Source: Flavimobilis rhizosphaerae (GTDB taxonomy: Bacteria > Actinomycetota > Actinomycetes > Actinomycetales > Cellulomonadaceae). From it: a DNA stretch of 64,000 nucleotides. How positions within the stretch are numbered: position 1 is the first letter of the stretch; each line of letters begins with the position of its first letter. The position numbers and the translations under genes were made by a program. The notes below the pieces were generated by a model. It worked only from the letters and a program-made list of their open reading frames with translations. It was not told where the DNA came from and did not search any database. Of this stretch, positions 18,445 to 26,442 are shown in pieces. Where the stretch lies: contig NZ_JACZDF010000008.1 in assembly GCF_014852685.1 (NCBI RefSeq), positions 1 to 64,000 of the forward strand, written 5' to 3'.

Positions 18445-19304
18445 GCGCGATGCCCCCGGACGCTACGATCACGGGCCTGCGGACGCTCTGCGAGCATCTC
18501 GCGAGCTCGACGGCGGAGCTCGTCCGTGCGCAGACCCCCACGACTGTCGAGGTCGCCGCGACGAAGTCGAACGACCTCGACGTCGTCACGCGCGCCGACC
18601 GTGCGGCGGAGGACTACCTGCGTTCCGAGATCGCGCGGTGGCGTCCCCAGGACGCGATCCTCGGCGAGGAGGGCGGGGCCTCGGACGGGTCGAGCGGCCT
18701 CACGTGGGTCGTCGACCCGATCGACGGCACGGTCAACTACCTCTACGGGCTCGGCTCGTGCTCCGTGTCCGTCGCGGTCGTCCTCGGCGCGGCCGACCCT
18801 GTGCGGTGGCAGCTGCTCGCGGCGGCGGTGTGCGAGATCCCTACGGGGACGACGTGGTCGGCGGCTCGCGGGCGGGGCGCGACGCGTGACGGGACCCCGG
18901 TGCGGGTGCGTGAGGCGACGGACCTGCGGCACGCGCTCGTCGCGACGGGGTTCCACTACGACGACGCCCTGCGCGCAGGGCAGGGACGCAGCGTCGGCGA
19001 GCTGCTCGCGCACGTGCGGGACGTCCGCCGCTTCGGCTCGGCCGCGCTCGACCTGTGCCGGGTGGCCGACGGGCGCGTCGACGCGTACTACGAGGAAGGG
19101 CTGTCGCCGTGGGACCACGCGGCGGGGACGCTCCTCGTCGAGGAGGCGGGCGGGGTCGTGCACGGCGCGGGCGGCGGAGCGCCCGGCCGCGGGCTCGTCG
19201 TCGCTGGTCCGGCGGGGACGCTGGACGTTCTGGAGCCGCTGCTCGCCCGGCTCGGTGCGGGACGCCGCCCGGGGATCACCCCTGGGTTTCCGCCAGCGGT
19301 GTGA
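18441..19304 (+). CDS. suhB: Inositol monophosphatase family protein
   Basis: This 287-residue Mg2+-dependent phosphatase has the metal motif GEEGG near residue 73, WVVDPIDGTVNY near 91-102, and the second motif SPWDHAAGTLLVEEAGG near 226, all diagnostic of the IMPase/FBPase fold. Likely substrates are inositol phosphate or related sugar phosphates; IMPases supply myo-inositol for actinobacterial mycothiol and phosphatidylinositol, but specificity is not readable here. It lies upstream of the DUF4193 gene, as suhB (Rv2701c) lies near Rv2699c in M. tuberculosis, which is why I use that symbol. Confidence 0.88.
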   Translation: MSAMPPDATITGLRTLCEHLASSTAELVRAQTPTTVEVAATKSNDLDVVTRADRAAEDYLRSEIARWRPQDAILGEEGGASDGSSGLTWVVDPIDGTVNYLYGLGSCSVSVAVVLGAADPVRWQLLAAAVCEIPTGTTWSAARGRGATRDGTPVRVREATDLRHALVATGFHYDDALRAGQGRSVGELLAHVRDVRRFGSAALDLCRVADGRVDAYYEEGLSPWDHAAGTLLVEEAGGVVHGAGGGAPGRGLVVAGPAGTLDVLEPLLARLGAGRRPGITPGFPPAV

Positions 19305-19599
19305 CCGACCGCACGGCGGTCCGTGAGCGGCCCGGGAACAAGGCGCGCACCCCGAGCGTTGGGCGGGCGACGGGCCCCTGGGAGAGGGGCGTTGCGTGCG
19401 CCACGCATCCCGTCACCGGCCCTCTGGGTCGACGTACACGTGCATCGGCGCGCGAGATGGTGCACAATCCCCTTCGCCGCTGCTCGCGCTGCGGCGGGGG
19501 AATCGGTACGGCGCCCTGGAGGGCCGCCGGACCGTGCAGCACCAAGGCGGGACCGCCGAACCCGGTCCCGGACGAACGACGACTGGAGCACAGCGACAG
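19305..19599 (+). other. 295-bp intergenic region upstream of the DUF4193 gene
   Basis: No coding frame is convincing. A GC-rich imperfect hairpin around 19365-19395 could end the upstream operon. CACAAT at about 19462-19467 could be a -10 box; it is followed by a region that can fold (CCCCTTCGCCGC against GCGGCGGGGG) in a leader of roughly 130 nt. Confidence 0.35.
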
Positions 19600-19899
19600 A
19601 TGGCAACCGACTACGACGCACCGCGCAAGACCGAGGAAGATCTCTCCGAGGACTCGCTCGAGGAGCTCAAGGCGCGGCGGTCCGACAAGTCCTCGGGCGT
19701 CGTCGACGAGGACGAGACCGAGGCGGCCGAGGGCTTCGAGCTCCCCGGCGCTGACCTCTCGGGCGAGGAGCTCTCGGTGCGTGTCCTGCCCCGGCAGGCC
19801 GACGAGTTCACGTGCTCGAGCTGTTTCCTCGTGCACCACCGCAGCCAGCTCGCCTACGAGAAGAACGGCCAGCAGGTCTGCACCGAGTGCGCCGCCTGA
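19600..19899 (+). CDS. DUF4193 family protein
   Basis: This 99-residue acidic protein starts MATDYDAPRKTEEDLSEDS. The C-terminal half holds a CSSCFLVHHRSQL...CTEC motif, a four-Cys zinc ribbon (CX2C...CX2C). It is universal in actinobacteria and of unknown function (Rv2699c in M. tuberculosis). Its position next to a DUF3093 gene and dut is conserved. It has an upstream leader of more than 100 nt, unlike the many leaderless genes around it. Confidence 0.92.
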   Translation: MATDYDAPRKTEEDLSEDSLEELKARRSDKSSGVVDEDETEAAEGFELPGADLSGEELSVRVLPRQADEFTCSSCFLVHHRSQLAYEKNGQQVCTECAA

Positions 19900-19914
19900 C
19901 AGACGCGTCCGCAT

Positions 19915-19952
19915 GACGAGAGCCGCGGCCCCACGGGGTCGCGGCTCTCGTC
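19915..19952 (+). terminator. Bidirectional terminator between converging genes
   Basis: The arms GACGAGAGCCGCG (19915-19927) and CGCGGCTCTCGTC (19940-19952) pair perfectly over 13 bp, and the interior (CCCC/GGGG) pairs further. It sits between the DUF4193 stop and the converging DUF3093 stop. Confidence 0.8.
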
Positions 19953-19965
19953 GTGTACTGCGGTG

Positions 19966-20439
19966 TCAGGCGCCCCGTGCCGCCTCGATCGCGGCGCGGA
20001 GCGCGGCGGGTCGGCGGGTCGAGACGAGCCACGACGGTGTCGGATCTGCCGGGTCGAGCACGCGTGCGGTGACGGCGCCCTTCGTCCAGGTGCGCAGGCA
20101 GGCGAAGGAGCGGGGGTCGTAGCCAGGGCCGAGCGCTGTGCGCACGCCGTCGGCGTCGAGCACCTCGGTCTCGCCGAGGAGGTCGACGGGAATGTGGGCG
20201 CGTCCTGCGTGGAGCTCACGGCCGCGGACCTCGACGACAGGTGAGGTCACGGCGACGAGCACGAGCCCGACGACGAGGACGGTGAGGGACGTGATGGCTG
20301 CGGCGACGGTGCTCGAGACGAGGACGACGAGGCCGCACATGACAGCGAAGAGGACGACGGCGGCAACGCCAGCGGGCCCCGGCACGAGCCGTTCGCGGTA
20401 CGTCGAGGTGCCTGGTGCGGGTGTGGGCGCGCTGCTCAT
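19966..20439 (-). CDS. DUF3093 membrane protein
   Basis: This 157-residue protein is homologous to Rv2698. Two closely spaced hydrophobic helices at about residues 22-65 ([18 protein letters not shown] and [16 protein letters not shown]) are followed by a soluble C-terminal domain containing [29 protein letters not shown], a block conserved in this family. Function unknown. It is divergent from dut with 53 bp between starts. Confidence 0.88.
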   Translation of the reverse strand: MSSAPTPAPGTSTYRERLVPGPAGVAAVVLFAVMCGLVVLVSSTVAAAITSLTVLVVGLVLVAVTSPVVEVRGRELHAGRAHIPVDLLGETEVLDADGVRTALGPGYDPRSFACLRTWTKGAVTARVLDPADPTPSWLVSTRRPAALRAAIEAARGA

Positions 20440-20488
20440 GGGTCCCAGCATGCCAGCCCGCGGTGCACGTCCGGGGCTGCGTCCGGGC

Positions 20489-20494
20489 TACGAT
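20489..20494 (+). promoter_or_regulatory. Candidate -10 box of a leaderless dut transcript
   Basis: TACGAT is followed by 7 nt and GTG (20502). No Shine-Dalgarno sequence precedes it. This argues for GTG rather than the in-frame ATG at 20493, which overlaps the box. Confidence 0.5.
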
Positions 20495-20501
20495 GCCGGG
20501 C

Positions 20502-20978
20502 GTGACGCACGCAACGTCCCCTGGTGGGGGAGACCTCGAGATCCTTCTCGTCATGCTCGATCCGGAGCTGCCCGAGCCCGCGTACGCCCATCCCGGTGAT
20601 GCCGGGGCGGACCTCGTGGCGCGGGTCGACGTCGAGCTCGCGCCAGGTGCGCGGGCCACGGTGCCGACGGGCGTGTCGATCGCGCTGCCGGACGGCTACG
20701 CGGCGTTCGTGCACCCGCGGTCGGGGCTCGCAGCGCGGCACGGCGTGACGATCGTCAACGCTCCGGGGACGGTCGACGCCGGGTACCGCGGAGAGATCTC
20801 GGTGACGCTCCTCAACACGGACCCGGTCGCGCCGGTGACGCTCCGTCGGGGCGACAGGATCGCGCAGCTCGTGATCCAGCGGGTCGAGCGGGCGCGTTTC
20901 GTCCGAGCGGAGCGGCTGCCGGGATCGCACCGCGGCGAGGGTGGTTTCGGCTCGTCGGGCGGGTGGGCCGGGGCCTGA
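20502..20978 (+). CDS. dut: dUTP diphosphatase (dUTPase)
   Basis: This 158-residue homotrimeric enzyme hydrolyses dUTP to dUMP and diphosphate, keeping uracil out of DNA and feeding dTMP synthesis. All five family motifs are present in order: HPGDAGADL (about 28), [18 protein letters not shown] (about 75; catalytic Asp in the following [10 protein letters not shown]), [10 protein letters not shown] (about 118), and the C-terminal arm [10 protein letters not shown] that closes over the site. Length is normal. It starts the forward block dut-DUF3710-OB-DUF3159. Confidence 0.96.
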   Translation: MTHATSPGGGDLEILLVMLDPELPEPAYAHPGDAGADLVARVDVELAPGARATVPTGVSIALPDGYAAFVHPRSGLAARHGVTIVNAPGTVDAGYRGEISVTLLNTDPVAPVTLRRGDRIAQLVIQRVERARFVRAERLPGSHRGEGGFGSSGGWAGA

Positions 20979-21066
20979 CCCCGGCGGGATGGGGACATGC
21001 CCCTCTCGAACGCATAGGCTTGGGCGGTGCGCCTGCGTGGCGCCAGAACGGACGGAGTTGGGACGA

Positions 21067-21789
21067 GTGGGTCTTTTCGGTCGACGTGGTACGAGGGTGA
21101 AGAGCGAGGTGGCGCCCGTCGAGGAGACGGTCGCTGAGGTGCCCGTCGAGGCACCCTCGGAGCGTGAGCACGGTCCGTGGGACCGTGCCGACGTGACGGA
21201 CGGCGAGGGACGTATCGACCTCGGAGCGGTGTGGCTCCCGGGCGTCCCCGGCATGCAGATGCGCATGGAGATCGACAAGGCGACCAACCAGATCGCGGGC
21301 GTGTCGATCCTCGTCGACGGCGTGAGCCTCCAGGTGCAGGCGTTCGCCGCCCCGCGCACGGAGGGCATCTGGGACGAGATCCGCGAGGAGATCGCGGCCT
21401 CGCTCACCGAACAGGGCGCCAAGGTCGACGACATCGTCGGCCCGTTCGGCCGCGAGCTGCTCGCACGCGCGTCGTTCCGCGAGGAGGACGGCTCACGGAC
21501 GCTGCGCGTCATCCGATTCCTCGGCGTCGACGGACCTCGCTGGTTCCTCCGCGGCGTCATCAACGGCCCCGCCGAGATCGCGACCGACGGCGCCACCAAG
21601 GTCGAGAACATCTTCCGGGAGATCGTCGTCGTCCGTGACGACGCCGCCCGCGCACCACGGGAGCTCCTCGAGCTGCACGAGCCGCGGATCGGCGACGGCG
21701 CGAACGGCGGCCTCGCCAAGGTCGACGACGGGAAGCCGTCGCCGCTCACCCCGCCCGAGCGCGGACCCGAGATCACCCAGATCGGCTGA
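21067..21789 (+). CDS. DUF3710 family protein
   Basis: This 240-residue soluble protein is homologous to Rv2696c. It has a basic start (GLFGRRGTRVKSE), an acidic linker, and a conserved core from GPWDRADV through RIDLGAVWLPGVPGMQMRMEI to RWFLRGVINGPAEI. Function unknown. GTG start; a TAGGCT hexamer at about 21015 could be its promoter -10, giving a ~40-nt leader. One base separates its stop from the next ATG, so it is probably co-translated with the OB-fold gene. Confidence 0.88.
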   Translation: MGLFGRRGTRVKSEVAPVEETVAEVPVEAPSEREHGPWDRADVTDGEGRIDLGAVWLPGVPGMQMRMEIDKATNQIAGVSILVDGVSLQVQAFAAPRTEGIWDEIREEIAASLTEQGAKVDDIVGPFGRELLARASFREEDGSRTLRVIRFLGVDGPRWFLRGVINGPAEIATDGATKVENIFREIVVVRDDAARAPRELLELHEPRIGDGANGGLAKVDDGKPSPLTPPERGPEITQIG

Positions 21790-21790
21790 C

Positions 21791-22162
21791 ATGTCGCTGC
21801 GCAGCGCGCTGAGGTCCCTCGTGGCAGGCCGCGACGAGGTCGAGGCCGACGAGGAACGTCTGCGCGCCGCGCGCGGCGGGACCGCCGCGGTCGCGGACGT
21901 CCCCGAACGCGCGACCGCCGTCCTCTCCGGTGTGCTGCGCTCGGTCATCCTCCGCCCCTCCGAGAAGGTCCAGGTCGTCGAGGCGGAGCTCTACGACGGG
22001 TCGGGCTCGGTCGAGCTGCGCTGGCTCGGCCGACGCCGCATCCCCGGCATCGAGCCCGGTCGTCGCGTCAGGGTCCGCGGGCTCGTCACCGTCGTCGACG
22101 GCCGACGCGTCATCTACAACCCGCACTACGAGTTCGTCGCCCCCTCCGACGCGAAGCTCTGA
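21791..22162 (+). CDS. OB-fold nucleic-acid-binding protein
   Basis: This 123-residue protein is homologous to Rv2694c. After an N-terminal helix (about 1-35) comes an OB-fold: SGVLRSVILRPSEKVQVVEAELYDGSGSVELRWLG then RRIPGIEPGRRVRVRGLVTVVDGRRVIYNPHYE. This is the tRNA-anticodon/RecG-like OB class. It may bind single-stranded nucleic acid; the partner is unknown. It lies between the DUF3710 and DUF3159 genes, a linkage conserved in actinobacteria. Confidence 0.88.
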   Translation: MSLRSALRSLVAGRDEVEADEERLRAARGGTAAVADVPERATAVLSGVLRSVILRPSEKVQVVEAELYDGSGSVELRWLGRRRIPGIEPGRRVRVRGLVTVVDGRRVIYNPHYEFVAPSDAKL

Positions 22163-22219
22163 GCGCGCTCGCCGCACGTCGGCGCCGCCCGGCGCCCGCC
22201 GACCCCGGAAGGACCCTCC

Positions 22220-23014
22220 GTGACCACGTCACCCCCTGAGCCCGACGCTGCGCCCGACGCTGCGCCCGCGGGCACGCACGTCACGCCGGACGAGCCCGCG
22301 CGAGGTATGCGCCAGCTCACGGCGGAGGAGTTCTCCCTCACCGAGTCCGTCGGCGGCGTCCGCGGGGTCGCCGAGACGCTCCTGCCCGGTGTCGTCTTCG
22401 TCGTCGTCTACATCGCGACGCGCGAGCTCATGCCGACGATCCTCTCGGCGCTCGGGGTTTCGCTCCTCGCCGTCGTCGTGCGGCTCGTCCAGCGCACGCC
22501 CGTGACACAGGCGTTCTCGGGCGTGCTCGGCGTCGTCATCGGCGTCGTCTGGGCGTGGCGCTCGGGCGAGGTCGAGGATTTCTTCCTCTTCTCGCTGCTC
22601 ACGAACGCCGCCTACCTGCTCGCCTGCGTCGTGAGCATCCTCGTGCGCTGGCCGGGTGTCGGCGTCGTCGTCGAGCTGCTCCGTTCCGGGCTCGCAGGAG
22701 CACGCGAGGTGGAGAAGCGCGAAGACGGCGACACGACCCCGGAGCCGTCGCTCGGTGACCTCTTCGCCGGCTGGTCCGCGTGGCGCCGGGACCCCGTCAC
22801 GGTGCGCCGCTACGCCCTCGCGACGTGGTTCTGGGTCGCGCTCTTCGGAGTGCGGCTCGCCGTGAAGACCCCGCTGTACCTCGACGCGACGACCGAGTGG
22901 CTCGGCATTGCCCACCTCGTCATGGGCGTGCCGCTGTGGGCGCTGACGCTCTGGGCGACGTGGGTCGTCGTCCATCCGGTCCTCAAGAACCCGCAGCGGC
23001 CTCCACACCCGTGA
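22220..23014 (+). CDS. DUF3159 integral membrane protein
   Basis: This 264-residue protein is homologous to Rv2693c. GTG start behind a GGAAGGA ribosome site. A ~45-residue Pro/Ala-rich N-terminus precedes five or six hydrophobic helices (about residues 55-75, 82-100, 105-120, 125-140, 195-215, 235-255). Conserved features include VGGVRGVAETLLPGVVF at the front and FWVALFGVRLAVKTPLYL near 205. Function unknown. Its last 32 bp overlap the end of the converging RCK gene. Confidence 0.88.
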   Translation: MTTSPPEPDAAPDAAPAGTHVTPDEPARGMRQLTAEEFSLTESVGGVRGVAETLLPGVVFVVVYIATRELMPTILSALGVSLLAVVVRLVQRTPVTQAFSGVLGVVIGVVWAWRSGEVEDFFLFSLLTNAAYLLACVVSILVRWPGVGVVVELLRSGLAGAREVEKREDGDTTPEPSLGDLFAGWSAWRRDPVTVRRYALATWFWVALFGVRLAVKTPLYLDATTEWLGIAHLVMGVPLWALTLWATWVVVHPVLKNPQRPPHP

Positions 23015-23663
23015 GGAGCGACTGGATCGCTCCGAGGTCCGCACCCTGACCCGTGACGAGCAGCAGCTCGTCACCCGCCTCGAGCGTGTCGTCGTCCGAG
23101 GGCGCGAGCGGTGTCGTGTCACGGACGACGGCCGCGAGGACGCAGCCGGGCGGCCACGCGACGGCGCCCACACGGGCTCCCACGAGGTGGGAGTCGCGCG
23201 GCAGCGTGATCTCGTGGATGTCGGCGCCCGACTGGTGGAACGTGAAGATCCGCACGAGGTCGCCGACCGCGACGGCCTCCTCGACCATGGCCGTCATGAT
23301 GCGCGGCGTCGACACAGCGACGTCGACCCCCCACGACTCGTCGAACATCCACTCGTTCTTCGGGTTGTTGACGCGCGCGACGGTGCGCGGCACGCCGAAC
23401 TCCGTCTTCGCGAGCAGGGAGATGACGAGGTTCGCCTTGTCGTCGCCCGTCGCCGCGACGATGACGTCGCACTCGTCGACCTTCGCCTCCGAGAGCGTCG
23501 AGATCTCGCACGCGTCGGCGAGCAGCCAGTCGGCGTCCGCGACCTGCGCGATCCGCATGGCCGTGGGGGAGCGGTCGACGATCGTCACCTCGTGGTCGCG
23601 GCCGAGGAGCTCACGAGCGATCGAACGGCCGACGGATCCGGCTCCGGCGATGACGACGCGCAT
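22983..23663 (-). CDS. trkA: RCK-domain potassium uptake regulator (TrkA/CeoC type)
   Basis: This 226-residue cytoplasmic protein has an NAD(H)-binding Rossmann fold starting MRVVIAGAGSVGRSIA, with D30-type acidic ligand (VTIVDRSP), and a C-terminal RCK_C domain (about 140-220). Such proteins gate Trk/Ktr-type or other K+ transporters in response to nucleotides. It is the second gene of a two-gene unit; its ATG shares one base with the stop of the upstream RCK gene (TGATG). The pair matches ceoB-ceoC of M. tuberculosis. Confidence 0.92.
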   Translation of the reverse strand: MRVVIAGAGSVGRSIARELLGRDHEVTIVDRSPTAMRIAQVADADWLLADACEISTLSEAKVDECDVIVAATGDDKANLVISLLAKTEFGVPRTVARVNNPKNEWMFDESWGVDVAVSTPRIMTAMVEEAVAVGDLVRIFTFHQSGADIHEITLPRDSHLVGARVGAVAWPPGCVLAAVVRDTTPLAPSDDDTLEAGDELLLVTGQGADLGAIQSLLTGVEAAAGS

Positions 23664-24328
23664 CAGTCCTCCTGCTCGGGGGCGTGGGTGAGGATGCGCT
23701 CGACCTCGACGAGGTCGAGCGTACGAGCGAGGACGTGGAGGATGTCCCCGTCCTGGAGGACGGTCTCGGGCGTCGGCAGCTCGGCCGTGCCGAACCGGGT
23801 GACGAACGCGACGCGGGCGCCGGACGTGCGCTCGACCGCAGCGAGCCTGCGCCCGACCCACCCGGGATGGTGGTCCACCTGGCACAGTCGGACCGAACCG
23901 GTCGGGTCGCGGTACTCGTCACTCGTCCCGAGCGGCAGCATGCGCCGGAGCACCTGGTCCGACGTCCAGCGCACGGTCGCGACGGTGGGGATGCCGAGCC
24001 TCTCGTAGACCTCGGCGCGGTGGGAGTCGTAGATGCGGGCGACGACGTTGTCGACGCCGAACGTCTCACGGACGACGCGGGCCGCGACGATGTTCGAGTT
24101 GTCGCCGTCCGACACTGCGGCGAACGCGTAGGCCTCCTCGATCCCGGCCTGGGAGAGCGTGTCGCGGTCGAACCCGACGCCCGTCACCTTCTTGCCGGAG
24201 AACGTCGCGGGGAGACGCCGGAACGCCTCGGGATTCTGGTCGATGACGGCGACGGAGTGGCCGTTGCGCTCGAGCGAGTGGGCGAGCGTCGCCCCGACCC
24301 GGCCGCAGCCCATGATGACGAAGTGCAC
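23663..24328 (-). CDS. trkA: RCK-domain potassium uptake regulator (TrkA/CeoB type)
   Basis: This 221-residue paralogue of the next gene starts (GTG) MHFVIMGCGRVGATLAHSLE, with the Rossmann GxGxxG and VAVIDQNPEAF acidic ligand motif, then an RCK_C domain from about residue 135. Two separate RCK proteins may form a hetero-octameric ring on a K+ transporter. It is divergent from a KimA-like permease across 113 bp, which strengthens a potassium role. Leaderless, with TACGCT 6 nt upstream. Confidence 0.92.
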   Translation of the reverse strand: MHFVIMGCGRVGATLAHSLERNGHSVAVIDQNPEAFRRLPATFSGKKVTGVGFDRDTLSQAGIEEAYAFAAVSDGDNSNIVAARVVRETFGVDNVVARIYDSHRAEVYERLGIPTVATVRWTSDQVLRRMLPLGTSDEYRDPTGSVRLCQVDHHPGWVGRRLAAVERTSGARVAFVTRFGTAELPTPETVLQDGDILHVLARTLDLVEVERILTHAPEQED

Positions 24329-24334
24329 GGGACG

Positions 24335-24340
24335 AGCGTA
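24335..24340 (-). promoter_or_regulatory. Candidate -10 box for the RCK gene pair
   Basis: TACGCT on the minus strand, 6 nt before GTG at 24328, with no Shine-Dalgarno sequence. Confidence 0.5.
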
Positions 24341-24427
24341 TGCCCAGGGAGGGTCGTGCGTCCTGGTCCGTCGTCCTCGTGTCGGTCCCGGACGCCCGGA
24401 CGCGCGCCACGAGGGCCCGCCCGGGCC

Positions 24428-24433
24428 TAGCAT
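24428..24433 (+). promoter_or_regulatory. Candidate -10 box for the KimA-like permease
   Basis: TAGCAT, 8 nt before GTG 24442, implies a leader of 0-2 nt. It is divergent from the RCK promoter about 90 bp away. Confidence 0.45.
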
Positions 24434-24441
24434 GGGTCCTT

Positions 24442-26442
24442 GTGTCGGACATCGTGGACGCTGGCAAGCGTCTCCTCCTCGGGCGGCCCGTGCGCAGCGA
24501 CGGCCTCGGCCACACGCTGCTGCCCAAACGCATCGCCCTGCCGATCTTCGCGTCGGACGCCCTCTCGTCGGTCGCGTACGCGCCCGACGAGATCCTCCTG
24601 ACCCTTGCACTCGCTGGCATCGCGGCGACGGCGCTCTCGCCGTGGGTCGGGCTCGGGGTCGTCCTCGTCCTCGTGACGGTCGTCCTCTCGTACCGGCAGA
24701 ACGTCCACGCCTACCCCTCGGGAGGAGGCGACTACGAGATCGCGACGGAGAACCTCGGGAAGACCTCGGGCCTCACGGTCGCGAGCGCGCTTCTCGTCGA
24801 CTACGTCCTCACCGTCGCGGTCTCGATCTCGTCAGGCGCCCAGTACGCGGCGACGGCGTTCCCCGCGCTCCGGGGCCACGAGACCCTCCTCGCCGTCGGC
24901 CTCGTCGTGCTGCTCACCCTCGTGAACCTCCGGGGCGTCAAGGAGTCGGGCCGGCTCTTCGCGGTGCCCGTCTACCTCTTCATGATCGCGGTCGGCGCGA
25001 CCGCGATCACGGGCTTCGTCCAGTACGTCACGGGAACCCTCGGCCGGGCGGAGTCGGCGGCGTACGAGGTCGTGCCGAGCGCGGCCTACGAGCAGGGCCT
25101 CGTCGGCGTCGCAGGCGCGTTCCTCGTCGCGCGCGCGTTCGCGTCCGGGTGCGCGGCTCTCACGGGTGTCGAGGCGATCTCCAACGGCGTGCCGGCGTTC
25201 CGGCCGCCGAAGTCGCGCAACGCCGCGGCGACGCTCGCGATGCTCGGCGCGATCTCCGCCTTCATGCTCGGCTCGATCCTCCTGCTCGCGATCGCGACCG
25301 GCGCGACGTACGTCGAGGACCCCGCCCGCGACCTCCTCATCGACGGTCACGCTCCCGTCGGCTACGTCCAGGTGCCGGTCCTCTCGCAGCTCGCGCACAC
25401 GGTGTTCGCGTCGTTCCCGCCGATGTTCTACCTCATCTCGGCCGCGACGGGCCTCATCCTCGTGCTCGCCGCGAACACCGCGTTCAACGGCTTCCCGGTT
25501 CTCGGCTCGATCCTCGCCAAGGACGGCTACCTGCCGCGCCAGCTGCACACGCGCGGTGACCGGCTCGCGTTCTCCAACGGCATCATCTCGCTCGCGGTCG
25601 GTGCGATCGTCCTCATCGTCGCGTTCGACGCACAGGTGACCCGTCTCATCCAGCTCTACATCGTCGGGGTCTTCGTGAGCTTCACGCTCTCGCAGCTCGG
25701 CATGGTCCGGCACTGGACGTCGGCGCTGCGCCTCGCGTACGACCCGCGCGTGCGGTCGCGCATGAAGCGTTCGCGCGCGGTCAACATCGTCGGCTTCGGG
25801 CTCACGGCGACGGTCCTCGTTGTCGTGCTCCTCACGAAGTTCCTCCACGGCGCATGGATCGCGATCCTCGCGATGGCTGTTGCGTTCTTCGTCATGCGCA
25901 AGATCCGGCGCCACTACGACGCCGTCGCTGCCGAGCTCGAGCTCGACGCGGACGTCGACACCGAGCGCGCCCTGCCGAGCCGCGTCCATGCGATCGTCCT
26001 CGTCTCGAAGATCCACAAGCCCGTCATGCGCGCGATCGCGTACGCGCGGGCGACGCGCCCCTCGACGCTCGAGGCCGTGACGGTCGCGGTCGACCAGGAG
26101 GACTCGGCGGCGCTCGTCGAACGCTGGGAGTCCCTCGGCCTCCCTGTGACCCTGCGCGTGCTCGACTCGCCGTTCCGGGAGATCACACGCCCTGTGCTCT
26201 CGTACGTGAGGTCGATCCGGCGCGAGAGCCCGCGCGACCTCGTCGTCGTCTACATCCCCGAGTACGTCGTCGGCCACTGGTGGGAGCAGCTGCTCCACAA
26301 CCAGTCGGCGCTGCGGCTCAAGGGGCGCCTCCTGTTCACCCCGGGCGTCGTCGTCGCCTCCGTACCGTGGCGCCTCGCGTCGTCGGTCGCGGGAGCGTCT
26401 CCCGACGCACAGCTCTACCCTCCGAAGGGCCCTACCTCATGA
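24442..26442 (+). CDS. APC-superfamily permease, KimA-like (probable K+/H+ symporter)
   Basis: This 666-residue protein has about 12 transmembrane helices in residues 35-490 and a ~170-residue cytoplasmic C-terminal domain. The start region (LLLGRPVRSDGLGH...LPIFASDALSSVAYAPDEIL) closely follows the pattern I know from Bacillus KimA/YdaO (GKPLKSQ...LSSDALSSVAYG), a c-di-AMP-regulated potassium importer. The orthologous slot in M. tuberculosis is Rv2690c, annotated simply as an amino-acid permease. Placement divergent from two RCK regulators supports K+ over amino acids, but this is inference. The stop overlaps the ATG of the next gene (ATGA). Confidence 0.85.
   Translation: MSDIVDAGKRLLLGRPVRSDGLGHTLLPKRIALPIFASDALSSVAYAPDEILLTLALAGIAATALSPWVGLGVVLVLVTVVLSYRQNVHAYPSGGGDYEIATENLGKTSGLTVASALLVDYVLTVAVSISSGAQYAATAFPALRGHETLLAVGLVVLLTLVNLRGVKESGRLFAVPVYLFMIAVGATAITGFVQYVTGTLGRAESAAYEVVPSAAYEQGLVGVAGAFLVARAFASGCAALTGVEAISNGVPAFRPPKSRNAAATLAMLGAISAFMLGSILLLAIATGATYVEDPARDLLIDGHAPVGYVQVPVLSQLAHTVFASFPPMFYLISAATGLILVLAANTAFNGFPVLGSILAKDGYLPRQLHTRGDRLAFSNGIISLAVGAIVLIVAFDAQVTRLIQLYIVGVFVSFTLSQLGMVRHWTSALRLAYDPRVRSRMKRSRAVNIVGFGLTATVLVVVLLTKFLHGAWIAILAMAVAFFVMRKIRRHYDAVAAELELDADVDTERALPSRVHAIVLVSKIHKPVMRAIAYARATRPSTLEAVTVAVDQEDSAALVERWESLGLPVTLRVLDSPFREITRPVLSYVRSIRRESPRDLVVVYIPEYVVGHWWEQLLHNQSALRLKGRLLFTPGVVVASVPWRLASSVAGASPDAQLYPPKGPTS

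Noticed and set aside
20493..20495. ATG start for dut
   Set aside because: It is in frame but lies inside the TACGAT promoter hexamer; GTG at 20502 fits the leaderless spacing seen at many other genes here.
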